Source: Rheinheimera texasensis DSM 17496 (GTDB taxonomy: Bacteria; Pseudomonadota; Gammaproteobacteria; Enterobacterales; Alteromonadaceae). From it: a DNA stretch of 64,000 bases. Made by a program: the position numbers and the translations under genes. Positions 8,748 to 16,764 of this stretch are shown piece after piece. Below the pieces are notes generated by a model, which was given only the letters and a program-made list of their open reading frames with translations, made no database searches and had not been told where the DNA came from. The stretch covers positions 304,179 to 368,178 of the forward strand of contig NZ_KL544006.1 in NCBI RefSeq assembly GCF_000711985.1. The letters are read 5' to 3'. Within the stretch, counting starts at the first letter, position 1; every line of letters begins with the position of its first letter.

Positions 8748-9767
8748 TCAGACGATTTTCACCACCACTTTGCCTTTCGCCCGGCCTTGCGCCAGATAGT
8801 CGAGAGCTTCTTTGGCTTGCGCAAAGGAATACACTTTGTCGATCACCGGTTTAATCTGTTCAGTTTCAAGTAGTGTGCTGATCTCACTGAGCTGTTCGCC
8901 ATCCGGTCGCACAAACAAAAACGAATAGCTGACAAAGCGTTTTTTTGATAGCGCGATGATTTTCCGGCTCATCAGACCAAAGACAAATTTTAATAAAAAG
9001 TTGAGCCGCCGCGCCTCGGCAAATGCTTTATCCAATGGCCCTACCAGCGACACGATTTTGCTGCCGGGTTTGAGAATGCCAACAGACTTCTCAATGGCAT
9101 CCCCCCTGACAGTACCCAACACCAGATCGTACCCCTTTAATACTTTGTCGAATTCTTCTCGGGTGTAGTCAACCACCTGATCAGCGCCCAGGCTCTTGAC
9201 CAGAGCCAGATTTTTGCTGCTGGTGGTGGTCGCTACTGTCGCACCAAAATACTTCGCCAACTGAATGGCAAAAGTACCGATCCCGCCGGAACCTGCAGGG
9301 ATAAACACTTTTTGCCCGCTCTGAATGTCAGCGCGTTCTTTCAGTGCCTGCCATGAAGTCAGGCCGACCATCGGGATCGAAGCGGCCTCGACAAAATCCA
9401 GCCTGGCTGGTTTCAGCGCTGCCGCGCTTTCTGCGACCACGGCAAATTCAGCCAGCGCGCCTTTGCCCGTGTCGAAAATGCTGGCGAATATCGCATCGCC
9501 GACTTTAAAGCGGGTTACCTGACTGCCGACCTGAATCACAACCCCGGCCAAATCGCTGCCTATGGTTGCCGGTAACTGGAATTGCAGCACAGGTTTAAAC
9601 ATGCCGGTCGGGATCATATTATCAATTGGATTCAGGCCCACAGCGTGCACTTGTACCAGCAGCTCATCGGCCTTGAGTTCGGTCGGTCGGGGCACGGCAC
9701 GAAATCCGACATCCGGCGATTTGCCATAGCGTTTAAAGGTGAGCGCCTGCATATTTTGTTTGGTCAT
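8748..9767 (-). CDS. MDR-family NAD(P)-dependent oxidoreductase (quinone-oxidoreductase type)
   Basis: Protein of 339 residues of the medium-chain dehydrogenase/reductase superfamily. It has an N-terminal GroES-like domain and a Rossmann domain with GSGGIGTFAIQLAKYFGA. It lacks the structural-zinc cysteine cluster, which points to the zinc-independent quinone oxidoreductase branch. The substrate is unknown; relatives reduce quinones or alpha,beta-unsaturated carbonyls. It is the last gene of a three-gene minus-strand unit (SDR, membrane protein, MDR) opposite a TetR regulator. This layout is common for electrophile or xenobiotic detoxification. The unit lies inside the cassette bounded by the nth repeats. 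Confidence 0.85.
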   Translation of the reverse strand: MTKQNMQALTFKRYGKSPDVGFRAVPRPTELKADELLVQVHAVGLNPIDNMIPTGMFKPVLQFQLPATIGSDLAGVVIQVGSQVTRFKVGDAIFASIFDTGKGALAEFAVVAESAAALKPARLDFVEAASIPMVGLTSWQALKERADIQSGQKVFIPAGSGGIGTFAIQLAKYFGATVATTTSSKNLALVKSLGADQVVDYTREEFDKVLKGYDLVLGTVRGDAIEKSVGILKPGSKIVSLVGPLDKAFAEARRLNFLLKFVFGLMSRKIIALSKKRFVSYSFLFVRPDGEQLSEISTLLETEQIKPVIDKVYSFAQAKEALDYLAQGRAKGKVVVKIV

Positions 9768-9806
9768 TTATTGATACCCCTGAGTAAGAGTGACGCTGGT
9801 CATGGC

Positions 9807-10175
9807 TTATTTCGATTTGTTACTGAGTAAAAACGCCACAGCTAAAACAGCTTCCAGCACAACAGCAACCAGAATGTCTGCTGTCGCGGCGCCTGACTGC
9901 CATTCAACAATGCCGAGCGTAGCCAGCATGAGACAGGTCAGACTGATGCCGCTGGAGAGCGCAACGCGGGCGCCGGAAGCCTCGGCCTTGCGGGCCAGCA
10001 ACAGCATCAGCGCCATGCCGGCATAAAAAGCGGCGGCACGGCGACTGACGAAGCCGGCGCTGTCGGTGTACGGCACTCCCCACTGTGTGAGCATCAGCTC
10101 AGGGGCGCACATCCACGTCGCGCTTAACGCAAAAAACAACACTGCGCTGAGCAGTGCCAGACGCCGGAATGTCAT
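9807..10175 (-). CDS. Small four-helix membrane protein of unknown function
   Basis: Protein of 122 residues with four predicted membrane helices (about 5-25, 45-62, 70-90 and 98-117) and conserved-looking Trp/Pro residues in the first loop (MCAPELMLTQWGVP). It resembles small DUF4345-type membrane proteins, but I do not recognise it securely. Its ATG overlaps the SDR stop by one base (TGATG), so translation is coupled. Context suggests an accessory role beside the two oxidoreductases under TetR control. Confidence 0.7.
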   Translation of the reverse strand: MTFRRLALLSAVLFFALSATWMCAPELMLTQWGVPYTDSAGFVSRRAAAFYAGMALMLLLARKAEASGARVALSSGISLTCLMLATLGIVEWQSGAATADILVAVVLEAVLAVAFLLSNKSK

Positions 10176-11002
10176 CAGCTGTGCTCACCGGTATCCAGCT
10201 GCAGACTTTTCCGCAAGCCTTTATCCAGCACCGAAGTTGGTGCAAAACGACGTAAAAACCTGAGCTGACCAGCCGCTTTGCCGGCGGTATAACGCCGTTT
10301 TGGCTTGTCGGCCAGCGCCGCTTCCACCACGACTTCAGCTACCACCTCCGGGCTATCGCCACCTTCCATCGTTGCTGCCACGACTTTCACCAGCTTGGCG
10401 CGGATCTGGTCATATTCCGGCAGCTTGGCATCAGGCTGGACGTTATTGGCATCAAACTGAGTTTTGGTAAAGGCCGGTTCAATCACCGACACCCGAATAC
10501 CACGCGTGCGCAATTCGTGGTCCAGTGCTTCCGAATAGCCCTCCACAGCATGCTTACTGGCGGCATACAGCGCCACATAAGGCATCGGCACCAGGCCAAT
10601 AATCGAACCGATATTGATGATCCGGCCACTGCCCTGACGGCGCATATGCGGCACCACGGCGCGGGTCATCCGGACTATGCCAAAAAAATTGGTATCAAAA
10701 ATACTTTGCGCCTGCTGCAACGAGCTTTCTTCAGCCCCGGCCGGCGCTACACCAAAACCAGCGTTATTGACCAGCAGATCGATGCGGCCTTCGCGCTGGA
10801 TCAATTCATGCACCGCAGCCTCGACAGAGGCATCGTCGGTCACATCCAGCGCCAGCATCGGGAACAATCCCTCGCCCGCTTTGCTGCCACGCCGGCTGGT
10901 GCCATAGACTTTGTAACCTGCGGCCAGCAGGCTTTTCGCCGATGCTTCACCGATCCCGGAAGATGCACCAGTGACCAGTGCGACGCGTTGAATAGTCTTC
11001 AT
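10175..11002 (-). CDS. Short-chain dehydrogenase/reductase
   Basis: SDR-family oxidoreductase, 275 residues from the ATG at 11002, preceded by AGGA seven bases upstream. The frame continues to a TTG at 11017, which I reject. The cofactor motif is TGASSGIGEASAKSL, NNAG is present, and the catalytic YxxxK is YAASK. The Arg after the first strand (TSRRGS) suggests NADP(H). It is first in the SDR-membrane protein-MDR unit. Its probable promoter overlaps a palindrome in the intergenic region shared with the TetR gene. Confidence 0.88.
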   Translation of the reverse strand: MKTIQRVALVTGASSGIGEASAKSLLAAGYKVYGTSRRGSKAGEGLFPMLALDVTDDASVEAAVHELIQREGRIDLLVNNAGFGVAPAGAEESSLQQAQSIFDTNFFGIVRMTRAVVPHMRRQGSGRIINIGSIIGLVPMPYVALYAASKHAVEGYSEALDHELRTRGIRVSVIEPAFTKTQFDANNVQPDAKLPEYDQIRAKLVKVVAATMEGGDSPEVVAEVVVEAALADKPKRRYTAGKAAGQLRFLRRFAPTSVLDKGLRKSLQLDTGEHS

Positions 11003-11101
11003 AAACATTCCTGCCAATAGTGATTGATTGAACGGTGGTAAAGCGCGCCGTTGTTGCTGCTTGTTGCATATCTAACAGCTGCATGTGCGCTTTGAATGCA
11101 G

Positions 11102-11119
11102 TTATGATGACGATCATAA
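11102..11119. promoter_or_regulatory. Inverted repeat, probable TetR operator on the SDR side
   Basis: TTATGAT-GACG-ATCATAA forms a perfect 7-4-7 inverted repeat. On the minus strand it covers the -10 element (11104-11109) of a candidate SDR promoter whose -35 is TTGGCA (11127-11132), spacing 17. Its half-site resembles that of the second palindrome at 11136-11159, so both may bind the divergent TetR protein. Confidence 0.5.
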
Positions 11120-11135
11120 TCTATATTGCCAAACA

Positions 11136-11159
11136 CTTTGATTATGACCATAATCAAAG
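11136..11159. promoter_or_regulatory. 24-bp perfect palindrome, probable TetR operator on the regulator side
   Basis: An 11-bp arm CTTTGATTATG, a two-base centre AC, and the exact complement CATAATCAAAG. It fills the spacer of a candidate plus-strand promoter (TTGATT at 11138-11143, TATACT at 11160-11165, spacing 16) in front of the TetR gene, the expected place for autorepression. Confidence 0.65.
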
Positions 11160-11196
11160 TATACTGCGGCCATCTGTTGCAAGAGGTAAAAAGGCT

Positions 11197-11808
11197 ATGA
11201 AAGTGACAAAGGCGCAGGTGCGGGAAAACCGTGAGCGTATTGTTGAAACTGCCTCAGAGTTGTTCCGCGAACGCGGTTACGACGGTGTAGGTGTTGCAGA
11301 ATTGATGGCGGCTGCCGGCTTTACCCATGGCGGTTTTTACAAACACTTTGGCTCTAAAGCGGACCTGATGGCGGAAGCTGCAGCCTGCAGTTTTGCCAAA
11401 TCAACAGCACAAACTGCGGAAGTAGACATCAACGACTTTATCCAGCGTTATCTGTCACGTGAACATCGCGATACACCGGGTCAGGGCTGTACTATGGCAG
11501 CATTGTGCGCAGATGCGGGCCGTCAGTCTGATCTGATTAAACAGACTTTTGCCGAAGGTATTGAGCGTCAGCTCGCGACTTTTGCCGACAAAGACACTGG
11601 CTTCAGCCCAGCTGAGCAGCACGATGCCCGGGCCAACAGCATAGTGGCGATGGCACAGGCGGTCGGTGCTTTGGTGTTGTCACGCTCCTGCCCGGATGAC
11701 TCGGCGTTGGCGGATGAAATTCTGCGGGTCTGCAGAAACCAGATGCTCAAGCCGAAAAGCAGTAGTCCAGTCTCTTCAATCGGTAACTCCGGCGAGAACC
11801 TATGTTAA
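11197..11808 (+). CDS. TetR/AcrR-family transcriptional regulator
   Basis: Regulator of 203 residues from ATG 11197, where AAGAGG lies upstream and the family N-terminus (MKVTKAQVRENRERIVETA) begins. The open frame reaches back to 11035, but that part covers the operators and is not family-like. The helix-turn-helix region is VAELMAAAGFTHGGFYKHFGSK (within about 32-55), typical of TetR. The C-terminal ligand domain resembles the branch often paired with SDR or quinone reductase genes (PF16925-type, not checked). It is divergent from the SDR operon; two palindromes between them are probable operators. Confidence 0.88.
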   Translation: MKVTKAQVRENRERIVETASELFRERGYDGVGVAELMAAAGFTHGGFYKHFGSKADLMAEAAACSFAKSTAQTAEVDINDFIQRYLSREHRDTPGQGCTMAALCADAGRQSDLIKQTFAEGIERQLATFADKDTGFSPAEQHDARANSIVAMAQAVGALVLSRSCPDDSALADEILRVCRNQMLKPKSSSPVSSIGNSGENLC

Positions 11809-11867
11809 AATCCACCGGGTTACAGCGAATGTCGGCGCGCCAGCATTTACCCTAAATACGCATGTTC

Positions 11868-11943
11868 TGCGCGGCGCGCAAGCCCAAATGCGGCTGCTGT
11901 CTGGTTGAAGACCTTTGCGAATTTTAACAGAAAACCGAATAGG
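11868..11943 (+). pseudogene. Orphan 3' fragment of nth (direct repeat, copy 2)
   Basis: This stretch repeats the last 76 bases of nth with about nine mismatches. In frame it still encodes the cysteine-rich end (ARKPKCGCCLVEDLCEF) but stops four codons earlier than the intact gene. No start or upstream nth sequence is present. It sits just before gloA, and its last bases supply the gloA ribosome site (AGGA). I read it as the original nth terminus left behind when the 3.2-kb cassette entered between nth and gloA. Recombination with a related donor would explain why the copies differ. Confidence 0.82.
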
Positions 11944-11951
11944 AATATCAA

Positions 11952-12353
11952 ATGCGCATACTGCACACTATGCTGCGGGTCGGTGACCTGCAGCGCTCCA
12001 TCAGCTTTTACACTGAGGTGCTGGGCATGTCTTTGCTGCGTACCTCAGACAATCCGGAGTATCAGTACACACTGGCTTTTGTCGGTTATGGCGATGAAGC
12101 CAGTGGCGCCGTGTTAGAACTGACTTATAACTACGGCGTGACCAGCTACGACAACGGCAATGCTTTTGGTCATATCGCGCTGGAAGTCGACAACGTCTAT
12201 ACCGCCTGTGATTTAATTCGTGCCCGCGGCGGCGTGATTAGCCGGGAACCCGGCCCGGTTAAAGGTGGCACTACGGAAATTGCTTTTGTGCGTGATCCGG
12301 ACAACTATGCGATTGAACTCATTCAGAAAAAAACCAGCTATCAGCAGCTGTAA
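11952..12353 (+). CDS. gloA: Lactoylglutathione lyase (glyoxalase I)
   Basis: Glyoxalase I, 133 residues, converts the methylglyoxal-glutathione hemithioacetal to S-lactoylglutathione. The metal ligands His5, Glu56, His74 and Glu122 are at the same positions as in the E. coli Ni-dependent enzyme, and length is normal. It probably once followed nth directly, since a decayed nth 3' end lies immediately upstream. A strong intrinsic terminator follows. Confidence 0.95.
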   Translation: MRILHTMLRVGDLQRSISFYTEVLGMSLLRTSDNPEYQYTLAFVGYGDEASGAVLELTYNYGVTSYDNGNAFGHIALEVDNVYTACDLIRARGGVISREPGPVKGGTTEIAFVRDPDNYAIELIQKKTSYQQL

Positions 12354-12367
12354 CGCTTAAAACAAAT

Positions 12368-12390
12368 AAGGCGCCAATGGCGCCTTTTTT
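12368..12390 (+). terminator. Intrinsic terminator after gloA
   Basis: AAGGCGCC-AAT-GGCGCC followed by six T residues, 15 bases after the gloA stop. The next gene is convergent. Confidence 0.85.
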
Positions 12391-12398
12391 GTTCAGAC

Positions 12399-13301
12399 TT
12401 ACTCCACCTCAATCCAGACCTTGTCGTTCAGCGACATCGCCAGATTATTGTCGTAATACGCCGCTTCATTGATAAACGTTGGATAAACCACCTCAGTACC
12501 GTCGTAATTCAGCACTGTGCCATCAAACAGGGCAAACAGCGGTGCACCCGGTTCTATCGGTTGATAGTCGCGATCCTGGATATTTTTGTGCACCATGCCG
12601 AGGCGCTCGCCATTGGCAGATAACGGTAATTTAATTGAATGCAGGTAACGGAACGCCTCTACCTTTTTTGGCAATTCGGGCAAAGCATTGGTGTTGTACA
12701 GCTCGATAAAATCCAGAATATGCTGCGTCATCTCATGCATCTGTTCCAGCACGTCCTGACGCAGTACCGACTGCGGCTGCGGCCCGACTTCAACGATGAC
12801 GCCATAAGTGCCCACGGTACAGAGCAGCGCGTGGTCTTCGGCGGCAAAATGGTCTTCATCACGAGAAATCACCGCGTCCGGCATTTTTAAACGGATATAG
12901 CCTGCCAGGAGGTTATAAATGCGGCCTGGTTGAGTCAAAATAAGGCAAGCGCCCATATTGCTGGTGGTATTGTGTAAATCAATGACGAAGTCGGTTTTCG
13001 CTGCGCCTTTGGGGCCGAGCTCGGCATTAATAACCTTGGCGCGGCTTTGTTCATAGTTGGTCAGCAACGGATTGGCTAAATCAGCGTTTTTAAACTGCCG
13101 GTTTAAATCGCTGTGCAAATAGCGTTTATTCGCCTGATGCGCTTCCGGATTGGCAAATAAGGTTTTGCAGCTGAAACTGCTGCGCGCCACCAGTTCTGGC
13201 TGGTTGCGGTAGCGTTTTTCCAGATAAATACCGGAAAATTCATTGCCATGGGTGCCGCCAACAATAGCGACGGTGCGGATAGGAGTGTTGACCTGAACCA
13301 T
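12399..13301 (-). CDS. Aspartoacylase/succinylglutamate desuccinylase family zinc hydrolase
   Basis: Protein of 300 residues from ATG 13301, preceded by GAGG at good spacing. A TTG at 13322 lengthens the frame but has no ribosome site. The M14-like zinc motif GTHGNE (His18, Glu21 from this start), a DLNR substrate-binding motif and a later DLHNT segment match aspartoacylase (PF04952), which cleaves N-acetylaspartate to acetate and aspartate. The physiological substrate in bacteria is often uncertain; related enzymes cut N-acyl amino acids. It stands alone between gloA (convergent) and bfd. Confidence 0.85.
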   Translation of the reverse strand: MVQVNTPIRTVAIVGGTHGNEFSGIYLEKRYRNQPELVARSSFSCKTLFANPEAHQANKRYLHSDLNRQFKNADLANPLLTNYEQSRAKVINAELGPKGAAKTDFVIDLHNTTSNMGACLILTQPGRIYNLLAGYIRLKMPDAVISRDEDHFAAEDHALLCTVGTYGVIVEVGPQPQSVLRQDVLEQMHEMTQHILDFIELYNTNALPELPKKVEAFRYLHSIKLPLSANGERLGMVHKNIQDRDYQPIEPGAPLFALFDGTVLNYDGTEVVYPTFINEAAYYDNNLAMSLNDKVWIEVE

Positions 13302-13388
13302 CTGGAACCTCAAGAGTGGCAAAACAATGGCTTATTATGCCCGTTTTTGCTCGGTTCCGGCAGAAAAACTGCGAACAAATCAATATAA

Positions 13389-13405
13389 ATGCAGTTTAAC
13401 TGCAT
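13389..13405. promoter_or_regulatory. Perfect inverted repeat upstream of the aspartoacylase gene
   Basis: ATGCAGTT-T-AACTGCAT is an 8-1-8 perfect inverted repeat about 90 bp upstream of the aspartoacylase start and just after the bfd terminator. It could be an operator. The bound protein is unknown. Confidence 0.35.
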
Positions 13406-13411
13406 ATAAAA

Positions 13412-13437
13412 TCAAAAAACCGGCTTAAGCAGCCGGT
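13412..13437 (-). terminator. Intrinsic terminator of bfd
   Basis: On the minus strand a GC-rich stem (ACCGGCT and AGCCGGT arms) is followed by a T-run. The stem overlaps the last codons and stop of bfd. Confidence 0.75.
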
Positions 13438-13646
13438 CTTTGCATAATCACCTGACACGGAATATGTAAGGCAGAATGTTGTTGCTGCAAACTCTTTTGC
13501 AGCACATCCTGTGCGGTCTGCACGCATTTGCCACACTGACTGCCAACACCAAGGCATTGTTTCATTTCCCGCATCGAGGTCATGCCCTCGGCAACGTGCG
13601 CGCGGATAGTTTTATCGGTGACAGCTTTACAAACACAAACGTACAT
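13425..13646 (-). CDS. bfd: Bacterioferritin-associated ferredoxin
   Basis: Bfd, 73 residues, a [2Fe-2S] protein that reduces bacterioferritin to release stored iron. The four cluster cysteines are visible: CVC at 4 and 6, then CGKC after SQ. A GGAG ribosome site precedes the ATG. A Fur-like box about 45 bp upstream predicts expression under iron limitation. No bacterioferritin gene is in this window. Confidence 0.92.
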   Translation of the reverse strand: MYVCVCKAVTDKTIRAHVAEGMTSMREMKQCLGVGSQCGKCVQTAQDVLQKSLQQQHSALHIPCQVIMQRPAA

Positions 13647-13688
13647 ATGAACTCCGGCACCATGTGACGGAGTTCATTGTAATGGTAT

Positions 13689-13703
13689 TGCGAATTGTTA
13701 TCA
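13689..13703. promoter_or_regulatory. Fur-box-like operator upstream of bfd
   Basis: TGCGAATTGTTATCA matches the 7-1-7 Fur consensus TGATAATnATTATCA at 11 or 12 of the 14 defined positions. It lies about 43 bp upstream of the bfd start, the usual place for iron repression. Confidence 0.6.
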
Positions 13704-13723
13704 ATAGCGTGCGCACAAAATGA

Positions 13724-14122
13724 TCAATGCTCGTTTTCTTCTTGCGTCGCTTCGAGCAGAGTTTCGGCCAGTTCGCCCGGCTCCACCACAATGCCTGGTT
13801 CGTCGGCGTGTGGGAACACCGCCACCATCAGCTCATCACCATCGAGGCCCGAAGTCCATTTATCCAGCCAGGTAGCAATATCCACCGCCTGTGCCTGACA
13901 GTTAGCCCAATCGCCTTCAATCCACAGATTGGCGACTTCAGCGTGTGGCCACACCGGAATACAACGTTCATCTTCAGCCGTCACCAGCACAAAACCTTCG
14001 TCGTCGGTCAGGATCCAGATCTGTTCCAGATCGGCCACTGCATTAATAAAATACTCGTAGCGCTGTTCGGCATCGAGTTTAGTGACTTTTTGAATATCAT
14101 CCGCGGACAATGCGTATTCCAT
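13724..14122 (-). CDS. DUF2750 family protein
   Basis: Protein of 132 residues, very acidic, cytoplasmic, without signal or membrane segment. The pattern RYEYFINAVADLEQIWIL, a following DDEGFVLV and the IPVWPHAEVANLW block are characteristic of DUF2750, a family of unknown function common in Shewanella and Vibrio relatives. No clear operon partner is present; bfd lies downstream with its own regulation. Confidence 0.78.
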   Translation of the reverse strand: MEYALSADDIQKVTKLDAEQRYEYFINAVADLEQIWILTDDEGFVLVTAEDERCIPVWPHAEVANLWIEGDWANCQAQAVDIATWLDKWTSGLDGDELMVAVFPHADEPGIVVEPGELAETLLEATQEENEH

Positions 14123-14208
14123 ACTGAGTTACCTTTGCTGTTATTTTTTGCTATCACATGATGACGCAAAGCAAGGCTGTCAGCCAGCGCTTTGTCATCT
14201 CGCCGTTG

Positions 14209-15105
14209 CTACTGCGCTGTTTTTAACCGCACCGGCGCACCGAGATAACAGATATCCAGTTTACCGTTGCCTTTGTCCTGATAAAACTCATCTGAGCGCG
14301 CCCGGCGGCGCTGAAGCATTTGCTGAAAATCTGCGCTGTGGGTCAGTTGCTGTTGCAGCGGCAATTGCGCTGTTTTGGCAAGCTCAGAGCCCAAACGGGC
14401 ACTGACAATCACTCCGCGGTGTGCCTTGGCATCCAAAATCCCGCCGGTGGCTTTATCACCCCTTGGTACTAAATTCAGTACTTCTGTGCCCCAAATCACC
14501 CGAGCAAATACGTTCATATTCTGGTCCAGATGACGTGGCGCTTGCCCTTGCATCATGGCAAAGTCAGTGGTGGCACTAGCCGGGTTCGAATCCCGCGCCA
14601 TATTGACCAGATTCGGACAATGAATCAGCCACTCCCGGCCTTTAGCACGCCCGACCGCAAATCCCTGATTAAAACCAGTTTCATCCGCCAGTAAATCGCC
14701 TTTTTGAATCAAGGTGTATGGATCTGCGTGACGGATTGGCCAGCTGAATTCAGCCGGTAACGGCGGATAAGACTTGGTCAATTTCGCCGGATGCGCTTCG
14801 CTTTCCGGTAACCCTGCCTGCAACACAAACTGGTCAATCACCCGGTAAAACGGCAGACCGTCATAGAATCTGTCCTGCACCAGCTGCCGAAACCGTGCAG
14901 TGGTTTTTGGCGTGAATGGATCAGACAGCTGTAACACAACCTGGCCGATATTTTTATCGCCGTCACTTAATTGCAGATACACCAGCTGTTGCTGCGAAAT
15001 ATCTTCCCAGCTTTGCTGTGGCTCAACTGATGCCGCCAAAGCCCATTCAGGTAATAAAGCCAGCAACATCAGTGCGAACTGCCATGTTTTGCATCTTGTC
15101 TGCAT
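14209..15105 (-). CDS. Periplasmic cyclophilin-type peptidyl-prolyl isomerase
   Basis: Protein of 298 residues from ATG 15105. A signal peptide (MQTRCKTWQFALMLLALLPEWALA) follows this start, and the ATG overlaps the upstream YqaA stop by one base (TGATG). The open frame to 15297 is an artefact within that gene. The cyclophilin core is recognisable from FTPKTTARFRQLV and GLPFYRVIDQFVLQAG, where the Arg of FYRV is catalytic. At 298 residues it is longer than PpiA (about 190) because of insertions around the active-site loops and a C-terminal extension. It probably folds periplasmic or outer-membrane proteins. Confidence 0.85.
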   Translation of the reverse strand: MQTRCKTWQFALMLLALLPEWALAASVEPQQSWEDISQQQLVYLQLSDGDKNIGQVVLQLSDPFTPKTTARFRQLVQDRFYDGLPFYRVIDQFVLQAGLPESEAHPAKLTKSYPPLPAEFSWPIRHADPYTLIQKGDLLADETGFNQGFAVGRAKGREWLIHCPNLVNMARDSNPASATTDFAMMQGQAPRHLDQNMNVFARVIWGTEVLNLVPRGDKATGGILDAKAHRGVIVSARLGSELAKTAQLPLQQQLTHSADFQQMLQRRRARSDEFYQDKGNGKLDICYLGAPVRLKTAQ

Positions 15106-15554
15106 CAGACCAATCCTTTTAACAGCGTATCCGCAGCCAGCAATAACACACCGTAGCGTGCACCTTTGGCAATAAGCACCAGCGGAATAAATTGCCACAG
15201 TGGATAGCGTAAAATGCCTGCCACCACTGTCAGCGGGTCGCCAACCACCGGTAACCAGCTGAATAGAATCGCATAAGGGCCAAACTTGTAGCTCCACTGC
15301 TGCGCCCGCTGCAGTTGTTCCGGACTGGCCGGAAACCAGCGTTTATGCTGAAACCGGGTAACTTGAGAACCTAACCACCAATTTAGAACCGAACCGACAC
15401 CATTGGATAAAGTTGCCACCAACCATAACAACCAGACGTCATAGCCTTGATACCACAAAGCAGCCAGCACTATTTCGGAGCTGCCTGGCAATAAGCTGGC
15501 GGAGGTAAAAGCGCTGAATGCCAGCAGTGCGTAGCCGGATAAATTCCACATCAT
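15105..15554 (-). CDS. YqaA family (DedA-like) membrane protein
   Basis: Protein of about 149 residues with four or five membrane helices. The SSLLPGSSEIVLAAL-type N-terminal motif and the central GDPLTVVAG motif are typical of YqaA, a small member of the SNARE-associated/DedA-like (VTT) group linked to lipid handling and envelope maintenance. Two ATGs (15554, 15551) are possible starts; a TTG at 15557 is less likely. It is translationally coupled to the downstream cyclophilin. Confidence 0.85.
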   Translation of the reverse strand: MMWNLSGYALLAFSAFTSASLLPGSSEIVLAALWYQGYDVWLLWLVATLSNGVGSVLNWWLGSQVTRFQHKRWFPASPEQLQRAQQWSYKFGPYAILFSWLPVVGDPLTVVAGILRYPLWQFIPLVLIAKGARYGVLLLAADTLLKGLV

Positions 15555-15564
15555 CAATCACCCG

Positions 15565-15978
15565 TTACCAAATCACCCAGACTAAACGCAGCCAGAACGC
15601 CCACAGTACCACACAGCTTAATAAAAACAGGTTGAAACGCACCCGCACCTGGTTACTGGTGACATGCACCAGACTATGCAGCAGCCGCAGCGCGACATAA
15701 ACACCGGCTAACAGCACAAATACGACATCCGCTTGTTGTTGCTGCAATACGGCCAGTACACCGGCGAAAAACAGCACCGGCATTTGTAATAGATTATCGA
15801 AATTACGACTGGCCGTGATCACTTTTTCATTAGCGCCGGCCAAATCCATAGTGCGAAAGGCATTGAGGTGAAACTCGCGGTTGCGGGCGGCAGCAAAGCG
15901 CCGTCTACCCATCAAAATCATGATGCCGCTGGTTAGCGCGACCTGCAAAAACATAATAAGGACCAGATACTTATCCAT
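15565..15978 (-). CDS. MAPEG family membrane protein
   Basis: Protein of 137 residues from ATG 15978 (MDKYLVLIMFLQVALTS) with AGGA upstream. The longer frame to 16107 has no family resemblance. Four membrane helices and the segment ASRNFDNLLQMPVLFFAG match MAPEG (PF01124), the family of microsomal glutathione transferases and eicosanoid enzymes. Bacterial members are mostly uncharacterised. It precedes yqaA by seven bases and may form one operon with yqaA and the cyclophilin. Confidence 0.85.
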   Translation of the reverse strand: MDKYLVLIMFLQVALTSGIMILMGRRRFAAARNREFHLNAFRTMDLAGANEKVITASRNFDNLLQMPVLFFAGVLAVLQQQQADVVFVLLAGVYVALRLLHSLVHVTSNQVRVRFNLFLLSCVVLWAFWLRLVWVIW

Positions 15979-16110
15979 GGGTTCATTCCTGAGTACAGAG
16001 TTCTGTGCCGTCAGACTAAAGCATTCGCGTGGCTGAAACCAGCCTGTCACGGCCAGCCTGCGACAAAATGTCATGCCGCTGCCATCTGCCTGCAACGCAA
16101 CAGGCACATC

Positions 16111-16140
16111 TTGGGTTCAGGCAACAGCTTTGGGTATACT
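16111..16140 (+). promoter_or_regulatory. Candidate promoter of tdk
   Basis: TTGGGT (16111-16116) and TATACT (16135-16140) with 18 bp between, 30 bp upstream of the tdk start. Confidence 0.45.
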
Positions 16141-16169
16141 GCGTTTTTTTCTGACGCGGAGTCTGCCTG

Positions 16170-16748
16170 ATGGCGCAGCTGTATTTTTATTATTCGGCGA
16201 TGAATGCCGGCAAATCGACGGCTTTATTGCAAAGCGCGTACAACTATCAGGAACGCGGCATGCAGGTGGCAATTTTCACTGCCGCTTTTGACGACCGTTT
16301 TGGCATCGGTAAAGTCAGCTCACGCATTGGTCTGTCAATGGATGCCTTGCTGTTTGATGAGGACCTGGATTTCGTCGCGCGCTGTGAAGACTTGCGTGAC
16401 TCACTGGGCCGGTTGGACTGTGTGCTGATTGACGAAGCGCAGTTTCTGAGCAAAAACCAGGTTCGTCAGCTCACTGATGTCGTCGATAAACTGCGCATTC
16501 CGGTGCTGGCTTTTGGTCTTCGCACCGATTTTATCGGCGAGACATTTGCCGGCAGTCAGGCGTTGTTGGCCTGGGCTGACAAACTGATTGAATTAAAAAC
16601 CATCTGTCATTGCGGTCGCAAAGCCAATTTTGTCGTCCGGCTCGACGCCGATGGCAAAGCCGCCCGCGCCGGCTCGCAAGTCGAGATCGGCGGCAATGAC
16701 CGTTATGTCTCAATGTGCCGGCTGCATTTTAAGGAGCTGGTCTGGTAA
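16170..16748 (+). CDS. tdk: Thymidine kinase
   Basis: Thymidine kinase of the TK1-like tetrameric type, 192 residues, phosphorylates thymidine for dTTP salvage. The P-loop SAMNAGKST is at about 9-17, the catalytic-base region is IDEAQF, and the zinc lasso has cysteines in the CHCGRKANF region and near the C-terminus (MCRLH). Length is normal. A candidate promoter lies just upstream. Confidence 0.95.
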   Translation: MAQLYFYYSAMNAGKSTALLQSAYNYQERGMQVAIFTAAFDDRFGIGKVSSRIGLSMDALLFDEDLDFVARCEDLRDSLGRLDCVLIDEAQFLSKNQVRQLTDVVDKLRIPVLAFGLRTDFIGETFAGSQALLAWADKLIELKTICHCGRKANFVVRLDADGKAARAGSQVEIGGNDRYVSMCRLHFKELVW

Positions 16749-16764
16749 CTGAAGGAGTCCCGCG

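Noticed and set aside
8691-11867. Mobile element with transposase or integrase in the nth-gloA cassette
   Set aside because: No transposase, integrase or terminal inverted repeats were found; only the flanking nth repeat supports insertion.
11868-11943. A second functional endonuclease III gene
   Set aside because: Only the last 76 bases are present, with no start or catalytic region.
14168-14195. Hairpin between DUF2750 and cyclophilin genes as an intrinsic terminator
   Set aside because: The stem (CAAAGC/GCTTTG with inner GGCTG/CAGCC) is interrupted and there is no T-run on either strand directly after it.
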